From Ptychodera flava (Eukaryota > Hemichordata > Enteropneusta > Ptychoderidae), in the NCBI RefSeq assembly GCF_041260155.1, contig NC_091938.1, forward strand, positions 13,793,428-13,857,427: DNA of 64,000 bases, read 5' to 3'. How positions within the stretch are numbered: position 1 is the first letter of the stretch; each line of letters begins with the position of its first letter. Both the position numbers and the translations under genes were made by a program. Shown here piece by piece: positions 1 through 13,500 of the stretch. The notes under the pieces are model-generated. The model searched no databases. It was given only the letters and a program-made list of their open reading frames with translations, and had not been told where the DNA came from.

Positions 1-524
1 GAATATGAGCTTTGGACCTTCTAGTAGTTTCATATTGGCCATTTACAGCAATGCAGCTGAGTTTACACAATCAACATAACAGCCAGATATCCTCCCTGGT
101 TACTGATAAGGTCTAATTGATATGAAATATTTAATTCATAGCTGCAAGATATATTTTATCTCCTTTTGATAAATTTGAAATTACCAGTATTTGAAACTAA
201 AGGTATTTCAATCTGCTCCAGTTGAGTTGCTTTGCTTTGAGAACGCTACATGTCTGTATTTCCACTGCTAAATGGAATGTTTGCTGTGCTATGTTTAACA
301 CTGTGTACTCGGTGACTAAGACGTAAAGTGTATAGTAAACACTGTCTTTAATATAACTCCAAGTAAGTAACTGCCTGGGATTCTGACTGCCTGCAATGCT
401 GATAAAGACCCTGTTTTAAACCTGTTCAGCCCCATTCTCTGTGCATAGATTCAACCATACCATTGAAAATTACAGGGCTGTACCATGGCTTGGTCAAGAT
501 AGGGATGAAATGAAAGAATATTAC
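1..524. other. Intron of the PP2D1-like gene; no further exon seen
   Basis: This stretch follows the splice donor (GT on the minus strand at 524-523) of the PP2D1-like exon. I looked for the expected continuation of the PP2C domain on the minus strand and found no convincing exon, so the rest of the gene probably lies before the window start. Confidence 0.5.
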
Positions 525-1735
525 CTGCATTAGCGATATGTATGATTCCTTTTTCTTCTGGTTGTTTGACTTGTTTTGACTTCTTGTCGGGGCTTCCATC
601 GCTGTTCTCTTGATCTTCTGTGCTTTCAGTGTCGTATTCACAACACTCCTCGTCTACCGTCATCTTCGTGTTCTGGATCACACAGGTCAGAGCCGAACAC
701 CCGCTCCATCGCACTCGCGATTTCTCGTCCTGTCCCAGAGTCAGTATCTCATCAGTCTTACGGTAGGACTTTCGGAAGGCATGCCCCATTTTCTCGGAGA
801 AGGGGTCCTTTGGTCGTTTCTTGCGGCCCGATTTCTTTGGACCGTCCGGTCCGGTAGTAGAGAGTTTCTGCAAGTTTTCTTCACAGGTATGCATTATCTG
901 TTGGATGATGTTGGTGCTTTCTTCATGCAGGACATGCCTGATGCTGTCTTTTCTGATACGCGGCTGGGGACGATCCAGCTTATATTCAGACAGGTCGTTT
1001 TTCTCAACCATGTTCAGCGTGCACACACAAGACGTATCAGGGTCGAACTTTGTCATTTCATGCAGCAAGCAGTGATGGAGATCATTCGCCGAAACTTCCG
1101 CGGCGAACCTTCCGTGGTGGCCGTCGTAAATTCCGAAGAAACACTTGTTTGAGTCATTCCCGAAGTAGTCCTGGAATACCCTGGTGTCTTCCATTGTGGA
1201 CTTCCAGCGCTCATTCCCGTCGGAGCATATTCCCACAGCATGTACACAATGTGGACTGCAGCTCAGACTGAGTCCTTCCGAATCGATGATCATGCTCTCC
1301 CGGATCTGACGGAATTCTTCATAAGTGTCTTCCATGTAGGCCTTCAATATTTCAAATGCATCATTGTATTTCTGGAGCATTTTTATCGGCAAGGGGTTGT
1401 CAGAATCGGTAGTTTTGTTCAACTTCTTCATGATTTGTCGTCTTCTTTTCAATAAGTCTTTCAAACTGCTTGGGCCGTTTGTCCCCTTGTAGTCAAACAG
1501 TTCCAGGGCCCTGTGGTAAGTCCTGTGCTCAGTTAAGGCCCTCACATCAATGTCAATGTCACACTGTTTGCACAGGATTGAGATTTCCGGCTGTGAGCTT
1601 TCCATTATTTCCGTCTGTGGTGTTTCTGCCCTTCCACGGTATTCATACCGGTCACGCTGGTACGTCTGTGGCCTGGTAACACGGCCTGACACTGAAGAGT
1701 CGGTATCACTCATCTTTTATTTATGATATAGCAAC
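525..1735 (-). CDS. PP2D1: PP2C-like protein (PP2D1 type), first coding exon, partial gene
   Basis: The ATG is at 1713-1711 and the exon encodes 396 residues plus one base before a GT donor at 524-523. An acceptor (TTTGCAG) at 1736 puts 22 nt of 5' UTR in the same exon, so a non-coding exon must lie upstream. Residues 48-67 form a C2H2-like finger (C48-x2-C51-x11-H63-x3-H67). The PP2C fold begins near 158. RWKSTMED (169-176) matches PP2C motif 1, GIYDGHHG (194-201) matches the metal-binding motif, SGCSALTC (337-344) a later strand, and HIANAG ends the exon. A charged insert (about 225-335) splits the domain. DGHHG, the N-terminal finger and the SRVRWSGCSA context fit vertebrate PP2D1 as I remember it, a PP2C relative of unclear catalytic activity. 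The C-terminal half is missing here, so activity cannot be judged. The next gene upstream, RPL41, is on the same strand but 8.8 kb away. Confidence 0.83.
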
Positions 1736-3590
1736 CTGCAAATAAACATACAAACCACTGTCACAAAAGGTGACATAGCAATGCACCTTTTTATTGGTCC
1801 ACACGCAAAAATAATGAAATCTAGCTCGTTTCACAGAAATCTTTTATTCCTAAATCTATTTCAAGTAAAGGATAATAATTTTTCAAGAAAAATGGAGCAA
1901 TGAGAACTGTTTTTTTCTGAGTTTTAATCTATTCAATGTGTAGCCCCTTTGTCTTAGTCACACTGACAACCCCTCTGACGATACCAATGAGAAAGTCCTA
2001 AATTATGCATGTGGGCATTGATTGGGTTTCCACACAACCTGTCTGTCACAAAGCCACTCCCATTGATCCACTTGATGAATCTCCCACTCGGCTGCACATT
2101 TTAAAACAAATCTATTTGCTTCATTTCTGTTGTTCTTTCTTCTGGAGACCTATTACCAGTATGTCTGATAACCTTTTTGGCACATTTATCGTTAGTACAA
2201 TATCCAAAGTTTCTTTTTCAGGTAAGCTGCCCCGGTACAGAGAGACAAGAAGCTTTGTGCTGACACTGTGGTAAGAATGCATTCCTTAATTACGACTGCA
2301 CGAGACACAACAAGAACATGTATTTCATTTTTTCTGTATCATTTATTAAACCAGATAAGTTTGCTCACTTACACATTTAAGAAATTTCCAGTCATTGTAA
2401 ATTTGTGGAGGCACTCAACTGGTTTGATAGCAAATGTGAAAGACAAAAATTTTCAGACCATTTGAGACCCGAGTGTCGATTGCTTGACTCCTCTAATATC
2501 ACTTAACTGAACTTTGAAATCGCCCACGGACAAACAACATTCTTATCCTACACTGAAATCTTTCCAAGTTTTTTTTATTTTCTCTTCAGGTACTGTACAC
2601 AGCCTACTCAGACCTTCTAAGGCAAGACAAACACTTTTTAAGAAGGGGTTTCCATACCTCTGAGGCTCAAAATACTTATTTACTTGCCGTGCATTGTTTG
2701 TGCTGGAATAATTTGATCTCTAGGGGGATACCTAATACCATGGTTTGAAACGGTGGGCCCACTGATAGGTACTTAGCTTCTGAGCTGTATTGCACATTGT
2801 TTATGACAACCAAACCAAACAGAGTTCAAAGACTTTTTCCACAGCCGTTAGTTTTCAATTTTTGATTATTTTGAGAGTACATGTACATGTAAGCTGCAAC
2901 TGGTAAGTAATGTTTGTTCTGTTCAATAGACAATTTTTTCTGGATTTATCACAAAAAAAGCAACACTGAAAAAACCTTTGATGTCAAATAGTAGCATTCA
3001 TCTGGTACAAACAGCTAAATATTTACAGTTTTCGTATTCGCCGTTCAAATTCAGTAAAAATATTTTCACAAACAGTGAAATCCACCATCTATTGTTGGAT
3101 AAAGAGCACCACCATTTGGACTGGTTGTCAAGTAGGATTATCCAATTGCAAGTTTTTTCATAAACCGTGAATTTATTTGCTGGTGAGGGACAAAGTCACC
3201 ATCTTGTGGAGATTAGTAAGGTTGATTTTGTGGAAGGAATTTTCTTCTGACATGGCAAAATGACTTGTGCGTTGCTCATCAACAATCAGAACTGTCTTTA
3301 TAGATTCAATACAACATCACCTGGCTGGATGTCTCTATTGGGTGATTTCTGATATTCGTATCTGGAGTGTACCAAATGTTAGGGAACATAATCAAAACAT
3401 TGATGTATGAACTTTGACTTAAAAAAGTTTTACTTTTCGAGAGGTGACCTTTGGCAAAAAGTTCTCTTTGTACAAAAATAAAGTTTTGTTTCTCAAAATG
3501 GAGTCACAGTTCTAACAAAATACCATCTCAATATTAATAGTTCATTTCAAAAGTGGAAGAATAGGTTTGTGTCAAAACTCTAGCTATTAA
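1736..3590. other. Upstream flank or 5' intron of the PP2D1-like gene
   Basis: Low-complexity, AT-rich sequence without a supported exon on either strand. Because the PP2D1 exon starts with a splice acceptor, this stretch is probably its first intron. Confidence 0.4.
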
Positions 3591-3940
3591 GGTAGAACGC
3601 CCCTTAGGGACAGATATTCGGGCACTCAAACTTTTAGAATACTATTTGTGTTATACCACGTATGGGGGCTCACTTTGAAGCCCATGAAGTAAATCAGGTT
3701 TTAACTGGCTTAACTTCGTGAACATTGAAAAATTTTCCAATACAGAGTTAACACATGGATGGCGGCCATTTTGAATTTTAAGAGTCTGTGAATGTCAGGT
3801 GGTTTGCTTCTCCAGTGTCAAATTTTGCTTGGTGACCCCTGATTTTTATTCTTGATTTCCAAATGTTTTAAAGTTTCCTTACAGAAAGTTTGACCAAAAA
3901 GGTAAAGTCTCTCAATTTCAAGATGTGAAGGCTGTAATTC
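3591..3940 (-). mobile_element. MITE copy, TTAA-flanked GGTAG family (degenerate)
   Basis: The left end reads TTAA followed by GGTAGAACGC, and the inside is the reverse complement of the copy at 18166-18517 (shared stretches around the GCGGCCATTTTGAAT and GGTGACCCCTGATTTTTATTCTTGA segments). The right end is worn and its exact limit is uncertain. No coding capacity. Confidence 0.6.
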
Positions 3941-5314
3941 AAAGTGGAAGATTCAATGCTATTCCTATATCCTCACAATGATTGTATGTAACATTGTGCA
4001 AATTAAATTGACATCTTTATTACAAATTACTCATTACATTTCAGTTAGCAGACTTAAACTAATCAATTATTACTTCACAATGAAATAAAAACTGCCCAAA
4101 GTGATGTTAAAAGATAATGACTTTGTCCCGCGAACATTTTCGATGACTGCAGCTCTTAAATTTCAAAGGTGAACCGAGAATTGTTAAAATTGTAAAGTAC
4201 GGTTCAACTTTGATAACAAGATGCAGATTAAAATATTCCCTCCTGATACATGTGTCTAATAGGGTCTGAAATAATTTGCTCTCAATATTCATTTTGCAGT
4301 GCATGAATCAAGTTGTATTTTTGCTGTGTTGATTATTGATCAATGTTTTTGCGAGAGCTTTATGCAAAGAAGTCAGGTGACAACTTATGTCCAATGAGCA
4401 AGCCAGTTGTATCTGCCAGTTTCAGCCACAGTCACTCAACATGACATGACACCTGAAGATGATTTTTGTGCAAACAATCGCATGCCTGCCCCTGTGGCTC
4501 ATATCCATGGCAGAATAAAACGTTCTCACAATTGTATCTAACACTTGCTGAAATGTATCATTGTTCAGAATCATGTGGAAGGCTGTGTGTGCATAAATGC
4601 CGCAGATTATTGACTGTCTTATCCTTGTATTTGACAATTTACCGTATAATTAGTTGTGTGACAATACATGGATAGCCAAACCCATGAATTCTATTGGTTA
4701 CCGTGGAAATTTTTTTATGTCAACACTAAAGCAGTCATTTCATATTGGAATGGCAGTAGAATGTTTTTCTATACTTTACCCTGTTCCCTGTGTAAAACTA
4801 CCTCTTACCTCATTCCCTGGTACATATGTAAATTCCTGACCCTGATACTAAACAATAGTGAATACATAACAGCCATGCTGAGGGCAGTCACAGATTGTTG
4901 CATGAGTTCGAGAAACGATGCTTTTTTCCATGCTAAAGGAAATCTTAAACAATTATCTTTCATAATCAAAACATGAAATCAATAGTCATGGTTGACATTT
5001 ATATTAAGAAATGGAGACGTAAATTACCTGATATTTCCTCGTATTGAGATTAAGAATGGCCACTGAAATTAGAAACAACCACCATTCTGTTTCTCAGCTC
5101 CATGGGGGAAACAAAATATAACTTTCCTAAAAACAAAACATGTACAAGTCATTTCATCAACAAGCTCTACAATTAATCTCTGTCCATACAAATACTGGAC
5201 TGGACAGGAAAAAAAATTGTGAGATTTTGAGCTTAAGCCTTAATCTTGAAGTCTGTGTTATATGTAAAACCTCCACTGCCGATTTATAAATGTAAACTTG
5301 AAAATCTTATATCA

Positions 5315-5346
5315 ATACACATATCAGATTAATCTGATATATGTAT
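5315..5346. repeat. Near-perfect 32-bp palindrome
   Basis: ATATCAGATT is followed directly by its reverse complement AATCTGATAT (5321-5340). The pairing continues for five more bases on each side after one mismatch. No function is evident. Confidence 0.7.
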
Positions 5347-5571
5347 TATTTATTCTGAAATTTAAATTTCAGGGGAAACCTTGAAAAGCATAGTGTTATG
5401 GTTAACTTGATACCAGTATTCATACAACCAGCATAGAGTATGCTAGAAAAACTAGTGTAATAGTTTATTATATATATTATATTTGCATTGATTTGTACCT
5501 CTAACCACAAAAAATGTCTGCCTGTTGTGTTGTACAGGCCAAACTGAAAGTCTTCAGCACAAGAATTTTCT

Positions 5572-5606
5572 CTCAATATTTCCACATTATATGTGGAAAT
5601 ATTGAG
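5572..5606. repeat. Perfect hairpin: 16-bp stem, 3-nt loop
   Basis: CTCAATATTTCCACAT at 5572-5587 pairs without mismatch with ATGTGGAAATATTGAG at 5591-5606 around the loop TAT. The stem is too short for a microRNA precursor. It could be the core of a fold-back insertion. Confidence 0.8.
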
Positions 5607-8460
5607 AAAAATGATCATGACTAGTATGTGATTTTTAACTACTGTGGAATTTACTTTGAGATCAAAGGTCAACCAATACAATGACAAAAGCTTACCTTCA
5701 TGAACAGACCTCAGCAAATATTATTACAACGCAACAATGAATCAGGGTTTTCCTTATAATACATAGATAAACAGTCTGCCTGAGCAAAGCAAATTTCATT
5801 AGAAGCTAAAGGTGATTAGATTACCATTTCATTGCTGTTTTATATGAAATTACTGTGCCTCTACACAAAATCTGTTTTTATTCGGTTGTCCAAGATATAT
5901 AATTCATGCAGTAATCACATTAATCTATAACACTTTTGACTTGTTTAAACATTTGTTGCAAAATTTGATTTGTGTGAATAATAATACGTGTCAGAAAAGT
6001 TGAAGTTTCATTTGGGTAAACTAAATATTTCCTTTATGTGGCCCAAAATGTGCCTTGAAGCTGTCTTACAGTAATTGCTAGGCAACATGCAGACATGTTG
6101 GCCATTAAATTGCTACATATGTATACTGGCTCTTGTTGGCCTATTACAACTCTTTATGTCAAACTGCTCCACAAAAAGATGTTTTGTCCGCTCTTCCATG
6201 CTTCTGTGATGTATCTGTCTTGGTTTGTCTGTGAAATGACTCATTTCACAATCAGTAAAATTCTGTATCTAATCAGGAAAAATGTATTTTGTACAGTACA
6301 CCGGTTTTGTGACTGCAACAACCCAAAACACTCATGTCAAATGTCTATATATTGTATAACATAAATCCCTTTTACTTCATAACAATGAATAAATCTGATT
6401 TTCAGATTAACTCTCTATTGGAAAGTTCGGACTGAGATTAAAAGTCAAAGCAAGACCTCCATAGTTGTGAAAGTATAATAAGACATCTTAATCTGAGCTA
6501 AATACCACACAGTCTATTCACTGTTCTGGCTACAAAAAACAAAGTTAACAAAAATTTCTTTTTGGTTGTATTTCTTTGATACTCCATGAAAACATGCCAT
6601 ATCTCAACTACAAGTTCATTGCATAGGACTTTATACTCACTGTAGTGCATAAATTCAAATCAATGTTCATTTGACATTGTCTTCACAGATCAGTGTGCTC
6701 TATACAGAACAGAAGGGTTACAGTATCGAGCCAACATACTGGAATTCGTGTAGCTGTCAAGAACTTAGAAGACATGAAGATATAAAGATGCTATAATTCC
6801 CTTTTTGATTCTTTACTTTTTCTTATGACAATTTTTTGTTTTCCTCTTTCACAAATTCAGTAAAAAACAAAAGAAAACAAGATTTTTATGTCATTTTTCA
6901 AGAATCAATCCTATACATTTTTTAAAGTCTCACTGTTCCATCCCAAACTTAAAGGACCATTTGTGAGGTCATTTTGGTGATAAATTTGAGGCATGTATTA
7001 CAGTTATCGACATTAACAGATAATTATCAAATACTTTGTGACAGTGTGATCAATAACAGGAAATAAATCCATTCATTCCTCTTTGGATGACAAGGTTATT
7101 GTCTGTAATACGGATACTCTTTTAAACTAGAAATGTTTGAGATGGAAAAGTGGGACTTTTAAAAAAATATGTTAATGGACGGTTCTTTAAAAATCACAAA
7201 ACATTTTGTCTTTCCTGTTTTATAATTTGATAATTTTAAATCAATTTACTATATATCATACTCATTTACTATATATCATACTGATGGAGAGAGTTTTTGT
7301 ACTTATAAACTGGATAGCTGGACAGTCAGTTACTCAAGGTTATTTCTGGAATCACTGTGAAAAGCAATGCCCATGACTTGTGGTTTCCATGAACTGGGAC
7401 AAAATCACAAATTTGTCATCACAGATTAGAACATTTTTGTGGAGGGTTCTGTTTTTTATTGTCATACTAGTTAGTGGAACCACGGTCGCTTGGACCCACC
7501 TTCCTTGGGACTTTGGTGGAACATATGCTGTGTAACCTGCCCTGGGTTGACATTCTAGTAGTAGTATTTTGCACTTTGACACGACACTCGATGATAAGAA
7601 AACAACCACCATTGAAGTTACTACGAGCTGTTGACTCCAAATTGTCAGGACTGAAACACTTCTTGTTGTAGTTTTTTTATTCAACCAGGTGATTTGCAGA
7701 GTTGGATTTCACCAGACCACCTGTTGATTGGTGAATTTGGAAAGCAATTAATTTTTAATCGGCTAGACCTCTCGAGTGATATCTCCTCCATAAAATGCAA
7801 GGAGCAGGGCAACAATGGAACCTTTCTCAGGCTTCTGAATAATTAATTGTGCGAGAAGGGGGAGTTATTAACCTACGGTCCTACGTATTGTTGAGCACTG
7901 AAAATTGCTTTACCGTGTAATGGCGGTGTATTTCTGTCTTTCACACGTACTACAACAAACAACGGGCCAGTTGAAAACCGATGGGTATCGTTTGTAGCCC
8001 AGTAAAACACTCAAAATGAGGCCCCTCACTGAAAATTCCAGAGTGGCAGGACAAGCACAGTTTGTGGTCATTAGAGACAAATAGAGACCAAACACTGGGG
8101 CTATCAAAAATTAATCAAAATTACTGCACTTGTCGACGGGACAATGAAATCAGGGTAGCCTTACTCGAAAACCAAAAAGGATACTTCAAGCGTTTCTCGT
8201 GGCTAACGGTCAACAAAGTGAAACTATTAAAAACAATAAAAATTGATCTATTTACACGACAAAGACGTCTTTACTCGACATTATGTAATGTGACTAGTAG
8301 CGGATTAACGAGACGTAGTTTGACAAGCTCTTTTTTTACGAAAGGACAACGTCTGGACTTTGTTCGAAACTTGGCTGTTACACAAATTTATAATGGTCCT
8401 TGTGTTTGACAAGGGCAGGTCGTTTGCGAAGCGCTGGAAAGTAAGAAGGAAGAAACTCAC

Positions 8461-8577
8461 CTTTGACGTAAGTGAATAGGTGTTAGACCCTGTGTTCGCA
8501 CGTTGTGTACACACCGTTGCCAACCAATCAAACCGTCTGACAATCTCCTCTTCCGTTTTTCTCACGTAGACTGTCAT
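8461..8577 (-). other. Candidate 5' exon (minus strand), unassigned
   Basis: A minus-strand ATG at 8577-8575 opens a 39-codon frame that ends exactly at a strong donor (TCAAAG, then GTGAGT at 8460-8455). No protein family is recognised. Spliced to the PP2D1-like exon at 1735, the frame would stop before the PP2D1 ATG, so this may instead be a non-coding first exon of that gene with an upstream frame. The support is only the donor and the open frame. Confidence 0.28.
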
Positions 8578-10514
8578 AACAATGTAACGCTGCTCAACTT
8601 GACATAGTGCCTACAAATAGCCATGATTCTGTTCACCGGGCTTCTATGGCAGCTGTCTTCTCAAACAAACAAAACAACCACTTTGTAAATGAGTAAACTA
8701 TGATAATCAAGGCTGTCGACGATCAAATCTCACAACAACAGGGCTAGGCATGGGGGTCCAGCGGCTTTTCGAGGCTGTTACAATACACAGTAACACGCCC
8801 CCCGTTAATACTATACTGTACTATAAGAAAATCATTTTGCAGAATAAAAACTACTTAAGGCACAGGCTTCACTTGTATTGTATTTATTACTTTACGGTTT
8901 AAATCATTTAGTACTTGAAATACTTGTGTAAATCTAAACTGTCCGCAGAAATAAAGATTCCCACAGGAGGACTCTCCACTGACAGCACCGAAGACCCGCC
9001 AAATAGTGTACTAATACTGCTGGATACATGTACCAGTATTAACAGCGCCCTCAATAGTCGACATTAGTTCCCTTTTGTTTTTTCCCACCATTGGGGTGGG
9101 TATTCTCACTTGGACAACTCAAGGTCTCTTAGGTTTGGTTTTTCAGGAACCAAGTTGAGGATCAGTACAGATCTCGTTCTCGACATCTCTGTTCTGGTTA
9201 AAAAATCAGATCAACCCAATATTATTAGCAAGAATGTTATATCAGAGGTTCTACACATTGCCCACCTGCATGGCACTCTAAGAGCAGCATTGTTCTTTCT
9301 CCTGGTCCATACTTCAATACTTGGTGAATGTCAGGATAACGGTCTTGATGTAAAGTGGAACATAGCACACATTTGTCGGGGGGGGGGGGGGGGGGGGGGG
9401 GGGATTATTTAAAATGGGGAGAATTTGTGCAATCACACATCATGGAGAAAATTCTCTGGTAAGACACGGGCAGAATGAAAATTGGCCATCAACAATATTG
9501 GTTGGGCTTCCTCTGTGGAGCCTTTGAAAGTCAAACTGTTGAAACATTTTATTACTGTGGGACGGGATGCTCAAGTAAGGGGTGAGGAGAGGGTGTATGG
9601 AGGATATTCTGAATTGAAAGTACTAATGTAACACAAATTGTATTATTTGCAGTATACAGCACTTGATAATTCAAATTTACAACCATGTTTAGCACATATG
9701 CCTTTGGAAAAGTATTGGGATGCAAGCTAGTTAAAACTTCGGGATGATAAATTCAAAAGACATGGGAAATCCACATGAAATGGTAAATTATATCATGGTT
9801 GCATTCCGCTTCTTTCAGCTACATGCAAATCTGCTTACGATTACTGACAAAGGGGAAAGGCACATACCAAAAACACACTTCTTTCACACATCAGATATGC
9901 ACCAGGAAACTAGTTTTTACACCTGAACGTGTCTTTAATAAGTCCATTTACACATTCACTCTCTTCATAAAGATGGAAAAAACTTTCAAGTTGGAAAATA
10001 AAGACAGTGATCTATACATCACTAATGGAATTCACACCTCAAGCAATATCAGAAATGGTAGGTCAAAGGTGACAGGATTCACTTCAAGCGTTGTCTGACA
10101 AATAGTCCATCGTGCCACGAATCTCAAATGATTGAGAAGTTTGCAACAACAGTCTGAACTGTTCACTGGTCTAAGATTAGTAGACTTCAAATCAGTGTTT
10201 ATACATGAACATGTCCTTCCACAAATTCACGTTGTCAGGCTTTTGAAATCATCTAGGTGGACCCACGATGACGTTCCTGCAGCTTCTTTCCCAGCCTGTC
10301 AGAGGATCTCGGAATAGTGGTCTGCATACAGTGGATGATAGCTATATGTTCATAGTTGGCTTGGTGGAATCACAGAATTCTGTGTCATGGTCCCATGTTG
10401 TAAAATGTTGTGCAGAGTACAGCAGTCTGGATCTTCTGTTACAGTGACCATCTCCATTATTTCACTGGAGGAGGTTCCACCACTGATGTATAGCCGTGTG
10501 GATGTATGGGAGAT
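8578..10514. other. Intergenic stretch between the PP2D1-like gene and RPL41
   Basis: No gene is recognised. It contains the poly-G run at 9378-9403 and, at its right end, the 3' UTR and downstream region of RPL41 (minus strand). I found no clear AATAAA signal for RPL41 close to its stop. Confidence 0.4.
9378..9403. repeat. Poly-G tract (26 G)
   Basis: An uninterrupted run of G on the plus strand. Length in such tracts is often inaccurate in assemblies. Confidence 0.9.
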
Positions 10515-13500
10515 CTACTTCGACCTTGCCCTCATCTTTCGCCTTTTTCGCTTCAGTCTGAGAAAACAAATACATTTATCATAAACATTCACACGTATTC
10601 ATTTGTTGTTGGTACCTGCTTAAGGTAGTTCGCCCTCAGGGTTGAAAGTAACTTTTGCTCAAACTCCATAAGGGAACCTAATTATTCAACATCAAGAATA
10701 AGATTTCAAATTTTAAGATCAAGCATAAAAATCGAAGGTCACTGTGCAAAATTTTGCACGAGCGAGACAAATTTGAATTATCAAATATTTACAGACTCTT
10801 GAAATTTTAAATGGGCTTAATCCTTGTGTCAACTCTATGGGGAAAAATTAAATTTTTGATTTCAACAAAAATAAGCCGGTGAAAAGGTAAGTTATACTCC
10901 ATGATCTTTGAAATGAGCAACCAACAAGAGGCAAAGCAAAGTAATTTAAAAGTTTGAGAGTCCATTTTCTGTCCACAAGGCACATTCTACCTTGGTCATT
11001 CTCTGCTTGTCAAACACCAACGTAAAGTGAGTTCACTGAGAAAATTCTCATGTTGTTGTCACCCTACCACTGAGCAAGACAAAGTACATCTGCTTTTTTA
11101 TCTTCAGAGTACAGAGGCAAATTACATCTACAGGGATCACTTTGGGGCGCGATAACGCGATATTTACGCTCAAAAATCAGAAAAATCGCATTCAGAAAAA
11201 TCAATTGGGCAAAAAAGTCGCGCCGATAATTCAAATGGCGCGTACGTGATACCTTTACGCGATCTAAATTCATCGGTAACATTTGGCCGGTTTTCAGTAC
11301 AGAACCACTCATTGTGTCGCCGTAGAGAGCGCTATAATTACGCTAGAAAAAAGCTGTTGCAGAGTTACCCATTTCAACAGCGTTTGTGATTGGTTGCCAA
11401 CAGGAAGTTTTGCGTTCATTGACAAATCATTGGAGTCGATACAGTAAGTGTTCAATGCTGATGTACAGTGTGTTGTCGTAGCTCAAAATGGCGCTTTCGA
11501 AGGAATATTCGTGTCCAGTACGAGTGGTAGTGCGAAGAAAAAACGAAAATGCACTATTCTGGACTACTGTACTTCCGTTACTCCCGCACTGGAAAGTATG
11601 GATTCGACCGCCTCCGATTACAACTACACTCAGAATGACAGTTTTCGGACAGGGTAGTGAATTTCGCCCAAAGCCGTTTCATAAATGACGAGCACAACGA
11701 AATCTTATTACCATACCCTTCGAAACTTTATTGTGTTTATCCTCAAACTGTTAACACCGACAGAAGTGGCATTTAGGGGGGGTCAAAGTTGCCAAATTTT
11801 TGCCCCATGTTGAGCGCGTGTAATCGGACTGCTATCGCAGTAATCGGACGTCGTATTTTGAATGTGATAAGGGGCTAAATATTGATATTTTGAAACTTCG
11901 AACCCCGATTTTCAATTTCGATGTGTTTAGAAAACTATGTGGAAATATTTCGTGATAATTAGTTACGTTTAATCCATGGACGACGCAACTATATTTCAAC
12001 GTGTATAGCGCTTCTAGATATCGGACACGGGCTGTCCCTGTGTGTTGCGTTCTACACCTCGTATTGTACGGTGTGGCTAACTTCACCAAGTTTGTAGCGC
12101 CCGAAATAGCTTTTACCCCAAAAAAAATCCAAAACGGGACGGCAGCGTCACCTGACTTAATATGCTGTAGCATGACTTGTAAAACGCTATCAAAACGGAG
12201 CGAAGGGCGTATAACGAACAGCATGTCATTAAATGTCTGAAAACTGAGGTCGTCCGAAAACTGTCTCTCTGAGTGTATTGTTATGCAAATTAACCAATAT
12301 GCAGAAAATCAGGGAAAGTTAGGTCCGGTTCCCACAGACTTTGAAATTCTCCCACTGTTTTTTTTCATGTGCGATTTTATCTCATGCCGTTCTTGAGCCA
12401 GGGTAATCCCTGCATAAGGTAACAAAATCACTTGAAAAATACTTGTTACGGTTACATGTCAAAACTCACCTTCGCATACGCTTCTTCCTCCACTGAAAGC
12501 AATAAAAGAAGTTATGATAATTATAGGATCATGTAACAATCCATTGGTCTGGGTTACAGGGATACAGTTGTCGGAACTGCGCTCAAATGTGAACACGGTA
12601 TCCCAGGTACGATGGTGATTGATGAAAGTTAAAACATGTCTGTCATAATCTCCATGTATAATTTAAATGTTGTAGTTATGATGTTGATGTGCATAAAGAT
12701 CTCATGCATGAAATACATTGTGTGTAAACAAGAAACTTGCACAGGCGCAGTTCCAACGACAGTTTCCCTTTAACTTGATTGTATGTACCTCTTGGTAAAC
12801 TATTATGAAATCCCCTTACAGCGAGGCACACTAGCCAAGAGGAAAATTTCCCAATCGGGAGACCTAGAAATATTACATGTATTTTGATATGACTATCACA
12901 ATTAGTCTTTCTCTTATATGAAGGGGAGAATTTGTCCTTGATGTGTAACTGTTAAAAACGTTAATGACTGACATGATTTTGACATTAAAGTACAAATGGA
13001 GTTGATCCCCAAGCCTGAAATACATATTTTGTGGAACTGACAATATGCCATCTATCTTTTCTACAGATGACAGCACTATTATTAAATAAATGTGAATACA
13101 TGCAAAAGCAATGGAGAACTTTCTAGAACAATGGTCAACCAATATTTATTAAACTTGATAATGAACATACTGGTACACTTTTCCAAATACACAAATGTCT
13201 ATTAGATAGTGCAGAACTATTCTGACAAAGGATACTCCATATCGGGAGACATTCTCCTGATCAGGGGGACCAATTTTTCTCTTGGTGGAGAGGAAATCCC
13301 CCCTTCTGGTTTAGTGTGCCTGGCTGCCTCATGTCCTTGTATGCACTTTCAAACCCCCTGCCACCGTATCTCTTGTGCTGTGAGGTACATCCGAAAGAAA
13401 TCCTAAATTCTCTTGCACTTTTTTAGTTTTCTCTAACGTTGGTTCAAAGTCAAGTACACTAACTCTTGCGACTATGGTGTATGGATGCCAATGATAGTTA

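Larger units (their letters stand above)
3941..8460. other. Non-coding stretch, no gene recognised
   Basis: The short open frames here lack codon structure, family resemblance or usable splice contexts. The only structured features are a 32-bp near-palindrome (5315-5346) and a perfect hairpin (5572-5606), both listed separately. It may be intron of the PP2D1-like gene. Confidence 0.4.

Noticed and set aside
576-1152. Plus-strand open frames up to 180 codons opposite the PP2D1-like exon
   Set aside because: They are antisense shadows. The minus-strand frame carries clear PP2C motifs, a good acceptor and a donor.
7352-7684. A 110-codon minus-strand frame
   Set aside because: No family resemblance and no splice signals in phase; ordinary chance frame in AT-rich sequence.
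9110-9412. A 100-codon plus-strand frame ending in poly-Gly
   Set aside because: The Gly run is the poly-G tract and the rest shows no conserved motif.
13209-13406. A 65-codon frame near the RPL41 gene
   Set aside because: It overlaps the right end of the MITE at 12824-13321 and contains only its sequence.
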